A stretch of 64,000 nucleotides of DNA from Microvirga terricola (lineage in GTDB: Bacteria; Pseudomonadota; Alphaproteobacteria; Rhizobiales; Beijerinckiaceae): contig NZ_JAATJS010000001.1 in the NCBI RefSeq assembly GCF_011777495.1, positions 310,001 to 374,000 of the forward strand, in the 5' to 3' direction. Below are positions 27,448 through 36,160 of this stretch, piece by piece. The translations under genes and the position numbers were made by a program. A model generated the notes under the pieces. It saw only the letters and a program-made list of their open reading frames with translations. It was not told where the DNA came from and did not search any database. How positions within the stretch are numbered: the first letter of the stretch is position 1; the number at the start of each line of letters is the position of its first letter.

Positions 27448-28347
27448 ATGAACGACATGACACCCCCGCCCTGGAGTTGGCAGGAAGAAACCTGGCGCAG
27501 CAAGGTCAATCACGTGCGCGCCGGCCGCTCCATGAAGCCTGCGAAGTGGAAGAACGGCGCACGCTGCGCCGTGGCGCTTTCCTTTGATTCGGACCACGAG
27601 ACCAACGAATTGCGCGACGGCGGCAAGTCCATCGGGCGCATGTCGCAGGGCCAATACGGCAATCGCCAGGGCGTGCCGCGCATTCTGAATGCGCTCGCCA
27701 AGCACAATGCCAAGGCGACATTTTTCGTGCCCGCCGTCGCGGCGATGCTTTATCCCGACGAGCAGCGGCGCGTCGTTGCCGAAGGCCACGAGGTCGGAAT
27801 CCATGGCTGGATTCACGAACTCAACAGCACCCTTCCCTACGAGACCGAGCGCGACCTGATGTTCCGCGCCGCCGATATGCTGGAGCGCATCACCGGCACG
27901 CGGCCTGTGGGCATGCGCACCCCTTCCTGGGATTTCAGCCCCGATACGCTGCGCATCGAGCGCGAACTCGGTCTGCTCTACGATTCGTCCCTGATGGCCG
28001 ACGACGATCCTTACGAGCTGATCGAAAAGGGCGAGCCGACCGGCATCGTCGAATTGCCGGTAGAGTGGATTCGCGACGACGCGGTCTATTTCAACATGCA
28101 CCGCTTCAACGGCCTGCGCCCGCACACGCCGCCCACCGCCGTGTTCGACATCTTTTTCCGCGAATTCGAGCGCGCCTATGAGGAGGGCGGGCTTTTCCTC
28201 CTCACCATGCATCCGCATGTCACCGGCTATCGCTCGCGCATCTGGATTCTGGAGAAGCTTTTGGAGGAAATCACCCGTCGCTCTGACGTGTGGATCGCAA
28301 CCCACGCGGAAATTGCGGCCTATGTGAAGGCGGAATGTCCAAAATGA
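27448..28347 (+). CDS. Polysaccharide-deacetylase-family hydrolase (PuuE/PgdA-like)
   Basis: A 299-residue NodB-homology protein. Catalytic/metal residues are in SFDSDHE (Asp47, Asp49) and GHEVGIHGWIHEL (His119, His123), then RTPSWDFSP near 155 and TMHPHVTGYRSR near 255. The cytoplasmic subgroup without signal peptide includes PuuE-type allantoinases and enzymes that act on small amides, which fits a catabolic operon better than cell-wall editing. Start ATG 27448 is chosen (AGGA seven bases upstream) over a TTG three bases before it. It overlaps the next gene by four bases. Confidence 0.88.
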   Translation: MNDMTPPPWSWQEETWRSKVNHVRAGRSMKPAKWKNGARCAVALSFDSDHETNELRDGGKSIGRMSQGQYGNRQGVPRILNALAKHNAKATFFVPAVAAMLYPDEQRRVVAEGHEVGIHGWIHELNSTLPYETERDLMFRAADMLERITGTRPVGMRTPSWDFSPDTLRIERELGLLYDSSLMADDDPYELIEKGEPTGIVELPVEWIRDDAVYFNMHRFNGLRPHTPPTAVFDIFFREFERAYEEGGLFLLTMHPHVTGYRSRIWILEKLLEEITRRSDVWIATHAEIAAYVKAECPK

Positions 28348-29396
28348 GCAAGAACCTGCGCGCACGGGATGCGGGCCTTGCCTGCGGCAAGCTGCCTTCG
28401 GGCCCGAACAACGCCATCACCGACGTGCCGGGCGTCAGCGTCGGCCATGTCACGCTCAATGAAGGCGAGTTGCGCACGGGTGTGACTGCCATCCTGCCCC
28501 ATGGCGGCAATCTCTATCGCGAAAAACCGGTCGCCGCCGTTCATGTCCTGAACGGGTTCGGCAAGAGCGCAGGATTGGTGCAGGTGGAGGAACTCGGCGC
28601 CATCGAGACGCCGCTTCTGCTCACCAACACGCTCTCGGTCGGCACCTGCGCGACCGCGCTGGTGCGCCATGCCATCGAACATAACCCGGATATCGGCCGC
28701 GAGACCGCGACCGTGAACCCGGTCGTATTCGAGTGCAACGACGGTTTTCTCAATGATATTCAGGCGCTGGCCGTAACAGAACAACACGCACGGTCTGCGC
28801 TTGAAGCAGCCCGCACCGACTTCGCCGTGGGGGCAGTCGGTGCGGGCTGCGGCATGAGCACTTTTGGGTTCAAGGGCGGCATCGGCACCGCCTCGCGCGT
28901 CATCGAATTCGACGGCAAGGCCTTTCATTTCGGCGTGCTGGTTCTGTCGAACTTCGGCAGGCCCGGCGACCTGCGTCTGCCGGACGGTACGGTCGTCACG
29001 CCCGCGATGGCCGAGCCCGCGGCGACGGAGAAGGGCTCCATCATCATCGTTGCCGCAACCGACATTCCTTTGAGCGACCGCCAGCTCAGACGCGTCATCC
29101 GCCGCTCCGGCGTCGGGCTTGCGCGGCTCGGCTCCTTCTGGGGACACGGCAGTGGTGATATCGCGCTCGGGTTCACCACCGCCAATATCGTGCACCATGA
29201 CGAGAGGGCAGCATTGGTAAGCCAAAGGCTCCTCAATGAGGATCGCATCGACCTCCTCTTCGAGGCCATGGCCGACACGACGCAGGAAGCCGTGCTCGAC
29301 GCGCTTGTTGCCGCCGGCCCCATGACCGGCCGCTCCGGCCATCATCGCCCGGGCCTCGCCGACGCCCTCAAAAACCTCTCCTCAACAAAAGCCTGA
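28344..29396 (+). CDS. P1/DmpA-family beta-aminopeptidase
   Basis: A 350-residue Ntn-fold aminopeptidase of MEROPS family S58. The ATG at 28344 overlaps the stop of the deacetylase gene. The self-cleavage site is seen at Gly231-Ser232 (EKGSIIIVAATDIPLSDRQL); Asn203 in LSNFG corresponds to the conserved Asn of DmpA. In DmpA and BapA the new N-terminal Ser is the nucleophile. Family enzymes release N-terminal L- or D-residues or, uniquely, beta-amino acids. Here it sits directly before an isoaspartyl peptidase, which also cuts beta-type bonds. No signal peptide. Confidence 0.9.
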   Translation: MSKNLRARDAGLACGKLPSGPNNAITDVPGVSVGHVTLNEGELRTGVTAILPHGGNLYREKPVAAVHVLNGFGKSAGLVQVEELGAIETPLLLTNTLSVGTCATALVRHAIEHNPDIGRETATVNPVVFECNDGFLNDIQALAVTEQHARSALEAARTDFAVGAVGAGCGMSTFGFKGGIGTASRVIEFDGKAFHFGVLVLSNFGRPGDLRLPDGTVVTPAMAEPAATEKGSIIIVAATDIPLSDRQLRRVIRRSGVGLARLGSFWGHGSGDIALGFTTANIVHHDERAALVSQRLLNEDRIDLLFEAMADTTQEAVLDALVAAGPMTGRSGHHRPGLADALKNLSSTKA

Positions 29397-29401
29397 AAAT
29401 C

Positions 29402-30367
29402 ATGACCAGCACACACGACGATTTCGTTCTCGCCATCCATGGCGGCGCCGGCACGATCCTGCGCAGCAAGATGACGCCGGAGCGCGAAGCGGCCTATCAC
29501 GCCGGCCTGCGCCGCGCGCTCGAAGCGGGCCGTGCGGTACTCGCCGATGGCGGTGCAGCGCTCGATGCCGTCACCGCTGCCGTGATGGCGCTGGAGGACG
29601 AGCCCTTGTTCAATGCCGGGCGCGGCGCGGTCTATACTTCCGCCGGCAAGCAGGAGATGGATGCCGCGATCATGGACGGACGCGACCGCGCGGCGGGAGC
29701 CGTCGCCGGCATCTTCGGCCCGCGCAATCCGATTCTTGCGGCGCGCGCGGTGATGGAGCATTCCGGCCACGTCTTCCTCATCGGCGAAAGCGCGATGAAT
29801 TTCTGCCGCGCACGCGGTCTGTCCTTCGAAGATGCCTCTTACTTTTACACCGAACAGCGCTGGAACGCGCTGCAGGAAACGCTCGCCATGCGCAATTCCG
29901 GCGCAGAGGATCAGGACGAATCCCGCAAGCACGGCACGGTCGGAGCGGTGGCGCGGGACCGCAAGGGCCATCTCGCAGCCGCCACCTCGACCGGCGGCAT
30001 GACCGCAAAGGCTCCGGGCCGCGTCGGCGACAGCCCGGTCATCGGTGCGGGCACCTGGGCCGACAACGCCACCTGCGCGGTGTCGGGCACCGGCCATGGC
30101 GAAATCTTCATCCGCTACGCGGCGGGCCACGAAATCGCATCGCTCATGCGCTATGCGGGCAAGTCGCTGGAAGAGGCCTCGCGGGTCGTGGTGATGGATA
30201 TGCTAGCCCCTGTCGGCGGCTCGGGCGGCATCATCGCCGTCGATCATACGGGCGCGGTGTCGCTCCCCTTCAATTGCTCCGGAATGTATCGCGGTTATGT
30301 GCGCGGCGACAACGTGCTGCGCACGGCGATCTACGACGAGCCGATGGTCGAGTTCTGTCAGGGCTGA
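29402..30367 (+). CDS. Isoaspartyl peptidase / type 2 L-asparaginase (Ntn hydrolase)
   Basis: A 321-residue plant-type asparaginase (PF01112). The self-cleavage threonine is Thr179 in KHGTVGAVARDRKGHLAAAT; the substrate-binding stretch ATSTGGMTAKAPGRVGDSPV follows. HGGAG at residues 13-17 is the usual N-terminal block. The enzyme hydrolyses beta-aspartyl dipeptides, left by damaged proteins or by cyanophycin breakdown, and asparagine. It is last in the GntR operon, six bases after the P1 peptidase gene, and converges with the yehW-like gene with a four-base gap. Confidence 0.92.
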   Translation: MTSTHDDFVLAIHGGAGTILRSKMTPEREAAYHAGLRRALEAGRAVLADGGAALDAVTAAVMALEDEPLFNAGRGAVYTSAGKQEMDAAIMDGRDRAAGAVAGIFGPRNPILAARAVMEHSGHVFLIGESAMNFCRARGLSFEDASYFYTEQRWNALQETLAMRNSGAEDQDESRKHGTVGAVARDRKGHLAAATSTGGMTAKAPGRVGDSPVIGAGTWADNATCAVSGTGHGEIFIRYAAGHEIASLMRYAGKSLEEASRVVVMDMLAPVGGSGGIIAVDHTGAVSLPFNCSGMYRGYVRGDNVLRTAIYDEPMVEFCQG

Positions 30368-30371
30368 CGCG

Positions 30372-31118
30372 TCACGACGGCGATTGGCCGAGTTTGCGCG
30401 CCGCAAACCGCTCGACCGCCATGAGTGCGTCGCTCGTCAACACAGCCAGCAGGGCGACCACAAGGCCGCCTTGCAGAATGAAGGCCATGTTGTTGGATTG
30501 AAGCCCGGCGATGATGACCTCGCCGAGCCCCTTCGCCGCCACCGTCGAGCCGATGGTTGCGGTGCCGAGACTGATGACGACCGAGAGCCGGATGCCTGCC
30601 AGGATCACCGGCAGGGCGAGCGGCAATTCCACCTCCATCAAACGTCGCCTCAGGCTCATGCCCATGCCCTTCGCTGCTTCCAGGGTCAGCGGCGAGACCT
30701 GTGTGAGGCCGCTCAGCGTATTCTCGAAAATCGGCAGCAGGCCGTAGAGAAACAACGCAATCAACGTCGGCTTCTCGCCGAACCCGACGAGCGGCACGGC
30801 AATGGCCAGAACCGCGATGGGCGGAAAAGTCTGGCCGATGTTCACGAGGCTGCGCGACAGCGGCAGGAATTCGAGCCCGGAGGGCCGCGTGACGAAGATG
30901 CCGAGCGTCACCGCAATGATCGCGCTTGCTAGGGCGGCGCTGAAGACCGTACCGAGATGCGCCAGCGTCAGGGAGAGCAGGCTGCCCTGGTTGTAGATCG
31001 CCGGGGCGTTGTTGATCGTCAGCGGCTCGAAGAGCGGCGCGAAAAGCTCCGGCTTCGTGATGAAGACCACGAGGAGGACCAGGGCCGCGAGCCGCCAGAG
31101 GATCGGCCCGGCGCTCAT
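30372..31118 (-). CDS. yehW: Osmoprotectant-type ABC permease (YehW-like)
   Basis: A 248-residue permease with five to six membrane helices. The EAA loop is in TLEAAKGMGMSLRRRLMEVE near residue 150, and the segment PIFENTLSGLTQVSPLTLEA is typical of OpuC/ProW/YehW transporters. It overlaps the ATPase gene by four bases and ends the operon yehZ-yehY-yehX-yehW, the same order as in Escherichia coli. In E. coli the Yeh system is a low-affinity betaine importer under the general stress response. Symbol given by family and gene order; substrate is inferred. Confidence 0.85.
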   Translation of the reverse strand: MSAGPILWRLAALVLLVVFITKPELFAPLFEPLTINNAPAIYNQGSLLSLTLAHLGTVFSAALASAIIAVTLGIFVTRPSGLEFLPLSRSLVNIGQTFPPIAVLAIAVPLVGFGEKPTLIALFLYGLLPIFENTLSGLTQVSPLTLEAAKGMGMSLRRRLMEVELPLALPVILAGIRLSVVISLGTATIGSTVAAKGLGEVIIAGLQSNNMAFILQGGLVVALLAVLTSDALMAVERFAARKLGQSPS

Positions 31119-32053
31119 GCGGGCTGCCGTCCATGGGCGAGAATACCGCCGATGCTGATCCGGCCGAGAGGCGTGCCATCCGCATCCACGACAGGCAGCT
31201 TCTCACGCCCCATCCAGAGAAGCTGCGACAGCGCCTCGCGCAAGGTCGCGGAGGCAGATACGGGCTTGCCCGTCGCCGCACCTGGCTCGACGGCCTCGCG
31301 CACCTTACCAAGCGCCAGCAGCCGGAAGGGCCGCTCCGCCGTGCCGACAAGCTTTTCGACGAACTCTTCCGCCGGGCGCGTCAGCAATTCGGCGGGCGTC
31401 GCATATTGCAAAAGGCGCGCCTGATCCATCACCGCGATCTTGTCGCCGAGATGAAATGCCTCGTCCATATCGTGCGTCACAAGCATGATGGTGGTGCCGA
31501 GGCGACGCTGAATCGCCAAAAGATCATCCTGCGCCTTGTGGCGGATCACCGGATCAAGAGCGCCAAAGGGCTCGTCCATCAGAAGAAGCGCGGGCTTCGC
31601 GGCAAGCGCCCGCGCCACGCCGACACGCTGCTGTTGTCCGCCCGACAATTCATGCGGATACTTTCTTGCGAACTCGCCCGAGTCGAGTTGAAAGAGATCG
31701 AGCAGTTCTTCGACGCGCGCGGCGATACGCTTCTTGTCCCACCCCAAAAGGCGCGGAACGGTGGCAATGTTTTCGCTCACTGTGCGATGCGGAAAAAGCC
31801 CATAGCCCTGAATCACGTAACCGATGCGATGCCTGAGATCGTCCTCAGGAATCGCCATCGTGTCCTGGCCGTCGATCAGCACGCGGCCGGAGGTCGGCTC
31901 GATGAGGCGGTTGATCATGCGCAGCAGGGTCGATTTACCCGCGCCTGACGTGCCGACGAACACCGAAATGGTGCCTTCATCCACAGTGAGCGAGATGTCG
32001 TCGACGACAACCGTATCGCCAAATCGTTTGGTGAGGCTTTGGATCTCAATCAC
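31115..32053 (-). CDS. yehX: Osmoprotectant-type ABC ATPase with C-terminal CBS-like region (YehX-like)
   Basis: A 312-residue ATPase. Walker A GTSGAGKST lies near residue 37, signature LSGGQQQRVGVARAL near 133 and Walker B ALLLMDEPFGALDP near 155. After residue about 225 comes a CBS-like region (KLPVVDADGTPLGRISIGGI), where OpuA/ProV-type ATPases sense ionic strength. Start GTG 32053 overlaps the end of the upstream permease by eight bases. Energises the YehW/YehY permease pair. Confidence 0.87.
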   Translation of the reverse strand: MIEIQSLTKRFGDTVVVDDISLTVDEGTISVFVGTSGAGKSTLLRMINRLIEPTSGRVLIDGQDTMAIPEDDLRHRIGYVIQGYGLFPHRTVSENIATVPRLLGWDKKRIAARVEELLDLFQLDSGEFARKYPHELSGGQQQRVGVARALAAKPALLLMDEPFGALDPVIRHKAQDDLLAIQRRLGTTIMLVTHDMDEAFHLGDKIAVMDQARLLQYATPAELLTRPAEEFVEKLVGTAERPFRLLALGKVREAVEPGAATGKPVSASATLREALSQLLWMGREKLPVVDADGTPLGRISIGGILAHGRQPA

Positions 32054-33251
32054 GGACCGGACCCTTTGCGAGATCGATGGCCGCATCGAGGATCACCGCC
32101 GCCATGAAGGAGAGCGCGACTGTCGGGATCGCGCCGAGCAGCACGAGGTCGATGGCGGTCTGGCCGATGCCCTGAAAGACAAAGGTGCCAAAGCCCCCTC
32201 CCCCGATGAGCGCGGCGACCGTCGCAAGCCCGAGATTCTGCACGAGCACGATGCGGATGCCGGTGAGGATGATGGGAAAGGCAAGCGGCAATTCGACCTG
32301 CCATAGCCGCTGGCGCGTTGAGAGCCCCATACCGCGCGCCGCATCGATGACGGACGCAGGCACCTGCTCCAGCCCCACGACCGTGTTGGCGACGACGGGA
32401 AGCAGGGAATAAAGAAACAACGCCACGAAAGCAGGCGCCGCGCCGATGCCATGGATACCGAGTGAGGCCGCCAGCGGCACCTTTGCCGAGAGGATGCTCA
32501 ACGGCACCATCAGAAGGCCGAAGAGTGCGATGCTCGGGATGGTCTGAATGATGTTGAGGATTTGTAGAATCGCGGCTTTCACCCGCGGAACGCGATAACA
32601 CACCATGCCGAGCGGTAGGCCCACGAGCGCCGCGGCGGCAAGCGATCCGAGTGCAAGAAACACATGCTGGCGCGCCTCGCGCCAAAAGCTGTCTGCCCGC
32701 GTCGCATATTCTTTCAGAAGCGAGAGCCCATCCCACGCGCCGGATACGAGCAGCAGGGCGAGCGCGGCAGCCGCGACGGCGAACGCCCCAAGCCGCGCAA
32801 AGGGTCCGAGCCGCAGGCGCGTGATGGAATCGGCAACAAGCAACGCGAAGGCGAGCGTCAGCAGCCAGAAACCGAAGGCGGGCGAGATCCGCGCAAAGGT
32901 GTTGCCGGGCGGCGTCAGGAACGCAGGCGCGCGGCCAACGGCGACGAAGATCACCGCGAGCCCCAACGCTGCCGCCACGAGGCGGATGATTGGCTGGCGG
33001 ATCGTGACTGAGACAAGCGCCACGCCGAGGGCAGCGGCCATGACGCCGATGGCAAGCGTCATCGGCAGCGCATCGAGCACCATGCGCGCCTCGCCCGCCA
33101 CGATGCGGTTGGCGCGATAGGTCACGAAGGGTGCAACAAACAGGGCAACACCGATCAGCACGGCGACGACGCTGCCGAGCCGATCCAGAGAAACAGCCGC
33201 GCCGGCGGATGCCGTGCGCGGCGCGCTGGTGTGGGGAGAGATCGCGTTCAC
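32046..33251 (-). CDS. yehY: Osmoprotectant-type ABC permease with extra N-terminal helices (YehY-like)
   Basis: About 401 residues when read from GTG 33251, which has AGG upstream; a TTG at 33275 would add eight residues. An N-terminal half with about five helices (for example VVAVLIGVALFVAPFVTYR) precedes the standard BPD_transp_1 permease domain, whose EAA loop is in ASVIDAARGMGLSTRQRLWQ. YehY of E. coli has the same long form (about 385 residues). Second gene of the operon, 43 bases after the binding-protein gene; a small ATCCC/GGGAT hairpin (33275-33288) lies between them. Confidence 0.82.
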   Translation of the reverse strand: MNAISPHTSAPRTASAGAAVSLDRLGSVVAVLIGVALFVAPFVTYRANRIVAGEARMVLDALPMTLAIGVMAAALGVALVSVTIRQPIIRLVAAALGLAVIFVAVGRAPAFLTPPGNTFARISPAFGFWLLTLAFALLVADSITRLRLGPFARLGAFAVAAAALALLLVSGAWDGLSLLKEYATRADSFWREARQHVFLALGSLAAAALVGLPLGMVCYRVPRVKAAILQILNIIQTIPSIALFGLLMVPLSILSAKVPLAASLGIHGIGAAPAFVALFLYSLLPVVANTVVGLEQVPASVIDAARGMGLSTRQRLWQVELPLAFPIILTGIRIVLVQNLGLATVAALIGGGGFGTFVFQGIGQTAIDLVLLGAIPTVALSFMAAVILDAAIDLAKGPVRD

Positions 33252-33294
33252 AATCGGCCTGGCTTCTCTCCGCAATCCCGTTTGGGATGTCCGG

Positions 33295-34209
33295 TTACTT
33301 GATGAAGCCCTTGGACTTCAGATAATCCGCCGCGACAGCCTTCGCCGCCTCACCACCGACCTGAACACGGGCGTTCAAGCCTTGCAAGGTGGTCAGGTCA
33401 AGAGATTCGAAAACGGGCTTCAGAACCTCGGCGATCTTCGGATTTTCCTTCAGCACCGCCTCGCGGATGATCGGCGCAGGCGCATAGACCGGCTGCACAC
33501 TCTTGTCGTCATCGAGCACCACGAGACCGGACGGCGCGATGCCGCCATCGGTGCCATAGACCATCGCCGCGTTCACGCCGTTGGTCTGCTCGGCCGCCGC
33601 TTTGATGGTCGCCGCTGTGTCGCCGCCGGAGAGAACGATGAGCTGGTCCGGCTTCATGGTAAAGCCATAGGCCGCCTGGAAGGCCGGCAGCGCCGCGGCT
33701 GAATTGACGAACTCGGAAGAGGCCGCAAGCTTCACCGTGCCGCCACCTGCGACCCATTTGCCGAAATCGGACAGGGTCACGAGCTTGTTCTGCCCGGTGA
33801 CGTCCTTGCGGAGCGCAATGGCCCAGGTGTTGTTGGCGGGTGAAGGTTGAAGCCAGACGATCTTGTTGGCGTCGTAGTCCAGCATCTTGGCAGCTTCGTA
33901 TCCCTTCTTCGCGTCTTTCCAGACCGGATCGTCCGCCTTGTTGAAGAAGAAGCCCGCATTGCCAGTATATTCGGGATAGATATCGATCTCGCCGGCGGTG
34001 ATGGCTTTGCGCACCACAGGCGTCGCACCGAGCTGGATGCGATCCTGCGTCTTGATGCCGTTGGCGTTGAGCGTCAGTAGGATGATGTTACCGAGAACCG
34101 AGCCTTCCGTGTCAATCTTGGAAGAAACGACCACATCGGCCTTGGCAGTGGTTGCGGCGGCGAGGCCAAGGGCCAGCGCGACGGTTAAGGACTTCAGGGC
34201 GGCTTTCAT
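33295..34209 (-). CDS. osmF: Osmoprotectant-type ABC substrate-binding protein (YehZ/OsmF-like)
   Basis: A 304-residue OpuAC-family binding protein. Signal peptide MKAALKSLTVALALGLAAAT, cleaved near TTAKA. Core segments: DTEGSVLGNIILLTLNANGI, GEIDIYPEYTGN near 75, YAPAPIIREAVLKENPKIAE near 240. OsmF/YehZ-type proteins bind glycine betaine with low affinity, usually using aromatic and polar residues. First gene of the four-gene operon. ATG 34209 gives a clean signal peptide with GAGAGGG upstream; 18 extra bases to 34227 are not needed. Confidence 0.87.
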   Translation of the reverse strand: MKAALKSLTVALALGLAAATTAKADVVVSSKIDTEGSVLGNIILLTLNANGIKTQDRIQLGATPVVRKAITAGEIDIYPEYTGNAGFFFNKADDPVWKDAKKGYEAAKMLDYDANKIVWLQPSPANNTWAIALRKDVTGQNKLVTLSDFGKWVAGGGTVKLAASSEFVNSAAALPAFQAAYGFTMKPDQLIVLSGGDTAATIKAAAEQTNGVNAAMVYGTDGGIAPSGLVVLDDDKSVQPVYAPAPIIREAVLKENPKIAEVLKPVFESLDLTTLQGLNARVQVGGEAAKAVAADYLKSKGFIK

Positions 34210-34336
34210 GGGAACCCTCTCCAGCAACGGCGACTGAGCAGCTTTCCTGTTCTAGGTCACGCATCGCGGAGTGGCAGAGGGGGCGTACGGTAAGTTGGCC
34301 CCCGCCCACGACAAATTTTGAGCAGCCGGGTCCCCC

Positions 34337-34376
34337 AAAAGGCGAACCCGCCGCCGGTCGAAGGATCGACGACGGG
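34337..34376 (-). terminator. Probable terminator after the DUF4170 gene
   Basis: On the minus strand a two-part stem forms (CCCGTC with CGGCGGG, and GTCGA with TCGAC at 34357-34361 and 34366-34370, loop four bases), followed by TTCGCC and TTTT (34337-34340). It lies 24 bases downstream of the DUF4170 stop and would end the aceA-DUF4170 transcript. Confidence 0.4.
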
Positions 34377-34399
34377 ACCGGTGTGGGCTCTGGCCGCCG

Positions 34400-34609
34400 T
34401 CAGGCGTTCAGGGCCGCGGGGGGCTCTTGTGCGATGGTGAAGCGGACACGGGCCAGCGGACGGTAATCCTCCGACAGAGCGCGCCAAGTGCGCTCCGCGT
34501 CACCTCGGCTGTCGAACGGGCCCGCGATTCGTTCCGTGCCCTTGATGAGGGTTTCGAAATCGGTGGAGGTATATTCGCCTCCGACGACCCAAAAGCGGGA
34601 CTGGTTCAT
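34400..34609 (-). CDS. DUF4170 small protein
   Basis: A 69-residue protein of the DUF4170 family: MNQSRFWVVGGEYTSTDFET, then GPFDSRGDAERTWRALSEDY. These small proteins are frequent in Alphaproteobacteria; their function is unknown. ATG 34609 is chosen because it starts the conserved WVVGGEY region. It follows aceA by 47 bases on the same strand and probably shares its transcript, so it may have a role in acetate/C2 growth, though this is positional only. Confidence 0.8.
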   Translation of the reverse strand: MNQSRFWVVGGEYTSTDFETLIKGTERIAGPFDSRGDAERTWRALSEDYRPLARVRFTIAQEPPAALNA

Positions 34610-34656
34610 GTTCGTTCTCCGATTGGGATGGATTTCGCCTGGATGAGTTTCGCGTG

Positions 34657-35973
34657 TCATTCGGCAGCCTGCAGTTTCTTGGTGTGGAACTGGGCGGTTT
34701 CGGTGGAGTCGCCCATGGCGGTGGTCGAGGACTTGCCGCCGGTGATCACCACCGAGATCTGGTCGAAATAGCCGGTTCCAACCTCGCGCTGGTGGCGGGT
34801 CGCCGTGTAACCACTCTCCTCGGCGTCGAATTCGCGGGCCTGGAGTTCCGAATACGCGCCCATGCCGCGCTCGCGATAGCCGCTCGCCAGATCGAACATG
34901 CCGAAGTTGAGCTGATGGAAGCCGGCGAGCGTCACGAACTGGAATTTGTAGCCCATGGCGCCGAGTTCGCGCTGGAACTTGGCGATGGTCGCGTCATCGA
35001 GCTTCTTCTTCCAGTTGAACGAAGGCGAGCAGTTATAGGCCAGAAGCTTGCCCGGATAGCGCTTCTGAATGGCCTCCGCGAAGGCCCGCGCGTCGTCGAG
35101 ATCCGGATGCGAGGTCTCCCACCACAAGAGATCTGCGTATTCCGCGTAAGCGAGGCCGCGCGCTATGCAATGGTCGAGGCCGGTGCCGTCCTTGAGGCGA
35201 TAAAAACCTTCCGGCGTGCGGCTGTCGGGCTCGATGAAGGGACGGTCGCGCTCGTCCACGTCGGAGGTGATGAGCTTGGCCGATTCCGCATCCGTGCGAG
35301 CCATGATGAGAGTCGGCGTGCCCATGACGTCGGCGGCAAGGCGCGCGGCGACGAGGTTGCGCTCATGCGCCGAGGTCGGGATCAGAACTTTGCCGCCGAG
35401 ATGGCCGCACTTCTTTTCCGACGCGAGCTGATCCTCGAAGTGCACGCCCGCCGCGCCCGCCTCGATATAGGCCTTCATGATCTCGAAGGTGTTGAGTGGT
35501 CCGCCGAATCCGGCCTCCGCATCGGCCACGATGGGCAGGAACCAGTCGCGTTTCGCGCCGCCTTCGGCGTGCTCGATCTGGTCGGCACGTTGAAGAGCGC
35601 GGTTGATGCGGCGGCAGAGCTCCGGGCCGGAATTCGCCGGATAGAGCGACTGATCGGGATACATCGCGCCAGCGACGTTGGAATCCGCCGCCACCTGCCA
35701 GCCAGAAAGATAGATCGCCTCGAGACCCGCACGCGCCATCTGCATGGCCTGATTGCCAGTCATCGCGCCGAGCGAATGGACGTAAGGACGCTCATGCAGC
35801 AGTTGCCACAGCCGGTTCGCTCCGCGTTCGGCGAGCGTGTACGCGATCGGGAAGGAGCCGCGCAGCCGCAGCACATCGTCCACGGAGTAAGGACGGCGGA
35901 CCCCATCGAACCGCCCGGCGGGAGCCGAGGGGATCAGGGCTTCGAACGTGGACGGCTTGGCTTGGGCGCTCAT
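34657..35973 (-). CDS. aceA: Isocitrate lyase
   Basis: A 438-residue isocitrate lyase, the first enzyme of the glyoxylate shunt, which splits isocitrate into succinate and glyoxylate. The active-site motif KKCGHLGG is at residues 187-194 with catalytic Cys189; [20 protein letters not shown] (residues 67-86) and [20 protein letters not shown] are also typical. Length is normal for the alphaproteobacterial form. ATG 35973 has GGAAGA upstream; ATG 35988 is an alternative. Divergent from a RamB/ScfR-type regulator gene, whose family is known to control aceA in other bacteria. No malate synthase gene lies nearby. Confidence 0.95.
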   Translation of the reverse strand: MSAQAKPSTFEALIPSAPAGRFDGVRRPYSVDDVLRLRGSFPIAYTLAERGANRLWQLLHERPYVHSLGAMTGNQAMQMARAGLEAIYLSGWQVAADSNVAGAMYPDQSLYPANSGPELCRRINRALQRADQIEHAEGGAKRDWFLPIVADAEAGFGGPLNTFEIMKAYIEAGAAGVHFEDQLASEKKCGHLGGKVLIPTSAHERNLVAARLAADVMGTPTLIMARTDAESAKLITSDVDERDRPFIEPDSRTPEGFYRLKDGTGLDHCIARGLAYAEYADLLWWETSHPDLDDARAFAEAIQKRYPGKLLAYNCSPSFNWKKKLDDATIAKFQRELGAMGYKFQFVTLAGFHQLNFGMFDLASGYRERGMGAYSELQAREFDAEESGYTATRHQREVGTGYFDQISVVITGGKSSTTAMGDSTETAQFHTKKLQAAE

Positions 35974-36135
35974 TATCTTTTCTTCCATTTACATCCGTTG
36001 ACAAAGCGCGCCTGCCGGTTCCAATCTCATGGTGTTGGCAGGGCGATGTCTCGTATTAATTCGGAAGCCATCGCCCCGTTCAACGAAGGAATTTCGAAGA
36101 AAAGTCGCGCTGTCACACAATGACAGATCACGGTA

Positions 36136-36159
36136 TGTAAAACTGTAAAGTTATTTACA
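36136..36159. promoter_or_regulatory. Candidate operator in the aceA/ramB-like divergent region
   Basis: An inverted repeat TGTAAA-N12-TTTACA (36136-36141 and 36154-36159) ends one base before the regulator's ATG; a third direct TGTAAA lies inside at 36144. It is well placed for autoregulation. Binding is inferred. Confidence 0.45.
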
Positions 36160-36160
36160 A

